Shown here: in pieces, positions 6,288 through 6,649 of the stretch
Layout of the letters: every line of letters starts with the position of its first letter
Numbering within the stretch: position 1 is the stretch's first letter
Source of the DNA: JBBQNJ01 sp038329845
GTDB taxonomy: Bacteria > Planctomycetota > Phycisphaerae > Tepidisphaerales > Tepidisphaeraceae
Reading direction: 5' to 3'
DNA: 6,649 nt
NCBI GenBank assembly: GCA_038329845.1
Contig: JBBQNJ010000124.1
Location: 1-6,649 of the forward strand
Translations under genes and position numbers: made by a program
The notes under the pieces: generated by a model
The model's input: the letters and a program-made list of their open reading frames with translations, nothing else
Told to the model about the DNA's origin: nothing
Databases searched by the model: none

Positions 6288-6396
6288 AATGGGGGAGGAA
6301 GGCACGGAAGCCTATAGGCACGGAGGTACGAAGGGAAGAGGTTTGGGGCACGCCCGCCTTCGGACGTGTCGCAACACAGAAAAGGGACATCCATGG
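6288..6396. other. Upstream region of the propeller gene, short direct repeats
   Basis: This stretch should hold the promoter of the minus-strand propeller gene, but I could not pick a convincing -35/-10 pair. It contains GGCACGGA twice, 16 bp apart (6301-6308 and 6317-6324), and an 11-bp tandem pair GGGACATCCAT/GGGACATCCAC (6384-6394 and 6395-6405) that leads into the next repeat block. Confidence 0.4.
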
Positions 6397-6518
6397 GACA
6401 TCCACCTTCTCCGCACGGAGATGGCCTCTGTGCTTCTCGGGTTATTACTGCGTGTGGAACCAGATATGAACGGCTCGTGGACCTCCCATTCTCCTCGGAC
6501 GCCGAGAAGGTGGATGTC
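6397..6518. repeat. 122-bp element bounded by 15-bp inverted repeats of the GACATCCACC family
   Basis: GACATCCACCTTCTC (6397-6411) is exactly repeated in inverse orientation at 6504-6518, with 92 bp between. The inner left side holds a second hairpin, GCACGGAG/CTCTGTGC (6413-6420 with 6426-6433, one G-T pair, loop ATGGC). No open frame of interest lies within. The form resembles a small non-autonomous palindromic element or a structured RNA. Its core is shared with the copies near 4853-5162. Confidence 0.6.
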
Positions 6519-6531
6519 ACCCTTTATGTTG

Positions 6532-6649
6532 CCTTCGCTGGCGATTCGGGCTAACCACGTCCCTTCGCTGGCGATTCGGGCTAACCACTCGTCCCTTCGC
6601 TGGCGATTCGGGCTAACCACTCGTCCCTTCGCTGGCGATTCGGGCTAAC
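6532..6649 (+). repeat. 30-32 bp tandem repeat array, running off the window end
   Basis: The 27-bp core CCTTCGCTGGCGATTCGGGC + TAACCAC starts at 6532, 6562, 6594 and 6626. The first three copies are complete and identical, and the fourth is cut by the window edge after 24 bases. Linkers are GTC (3 bp) and then TCGTC (5 bp) twice, giving periods of 30, 32 and 32. A period of 32 is not a multiple of three, so any reading frame would rotate from copy to copy, which argues against coding. There are no variable spacers, so this is not a CRISPR array. Confidence 0.92.

Noticed and set aside
6532..6649. CRISPR array
   Set aside because: Repeat copies are separated by only 3-5 constant bases. There are no unique spacers and no cas genes.
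6532..6649. Integron attC-like sites, because of the GGCTAAC motif
   Set aside because: No paired inverse core site or typical attC palindrome is present, and no integron integrase or cassette lies between copies.

Overview
The window is GC-rich bacterial DNA that most resembles a member of the Planctomycetota. The clues are the recombinase type at the left edge, a secreted protein joining an alpha/alpha-toroid to DUF4159, a membrane-anchored SPOR-like protein, long gaps between genes, and families of short dispersed and tandem repeats in those gaps. This assignment rests on recognising protein styles, not on a search.

Left edge (1-500). The 3' end of a tyrosine recombinase gene (2-415, +) runs head-on into the 3' end of a tRNA-Val gene with anticodon CAC (375-448, -). 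The recombinase frame reads through the antisense of the tRNA 3' half and stops across the anticodon. This is the layout expected when an integrative element sits in a tRNA 3' end, so most of the element should lie to the left, outside the window. A good sigma70-type promoter for the tRNA lies at 471-499 (-). A GC hairpin at 310-326, inside the recombinase frame, may terminate transcription from either side.

Middle (500-4707). A gap with REP-like inverted repeats (518-692) precedes a large secreted protein (818-3157, +). That protein has three QxxxGxW motifs in an alpha-toroid, followed by two DUF4159-like modules. After about 340 bp with no convincing gene comes a single-pass membrane protein (3496-4707, +). 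It carries a Thr-His-Ala/Thr repeat, encoded by a perfect-period 9-bp tandem array, and a C-terminal SPOR-like domain. The spacing gives no evidence of an operon.

Right part (4708-6649). A 503-bp gap separates the SPOR-like gene from a convergent TolB/WD40-like beta-propeller gene (5211-6287, -). This gene is bracketed by two blocks of a short repeat family with core GACATCCACC. In each block, plus-oriented copies face a minus-oriented copy. Beyond the second block the window ends inside a 30-32 bp tandem array (6532-6649) that is too uniform to be CRISPR.

I see no defence system, metabolic cluster or other obvious multi-gene system inside the window. The strongest leads are the integration junction at the tRNA, the GACATCCACC repeat family and the terminal tandem array.
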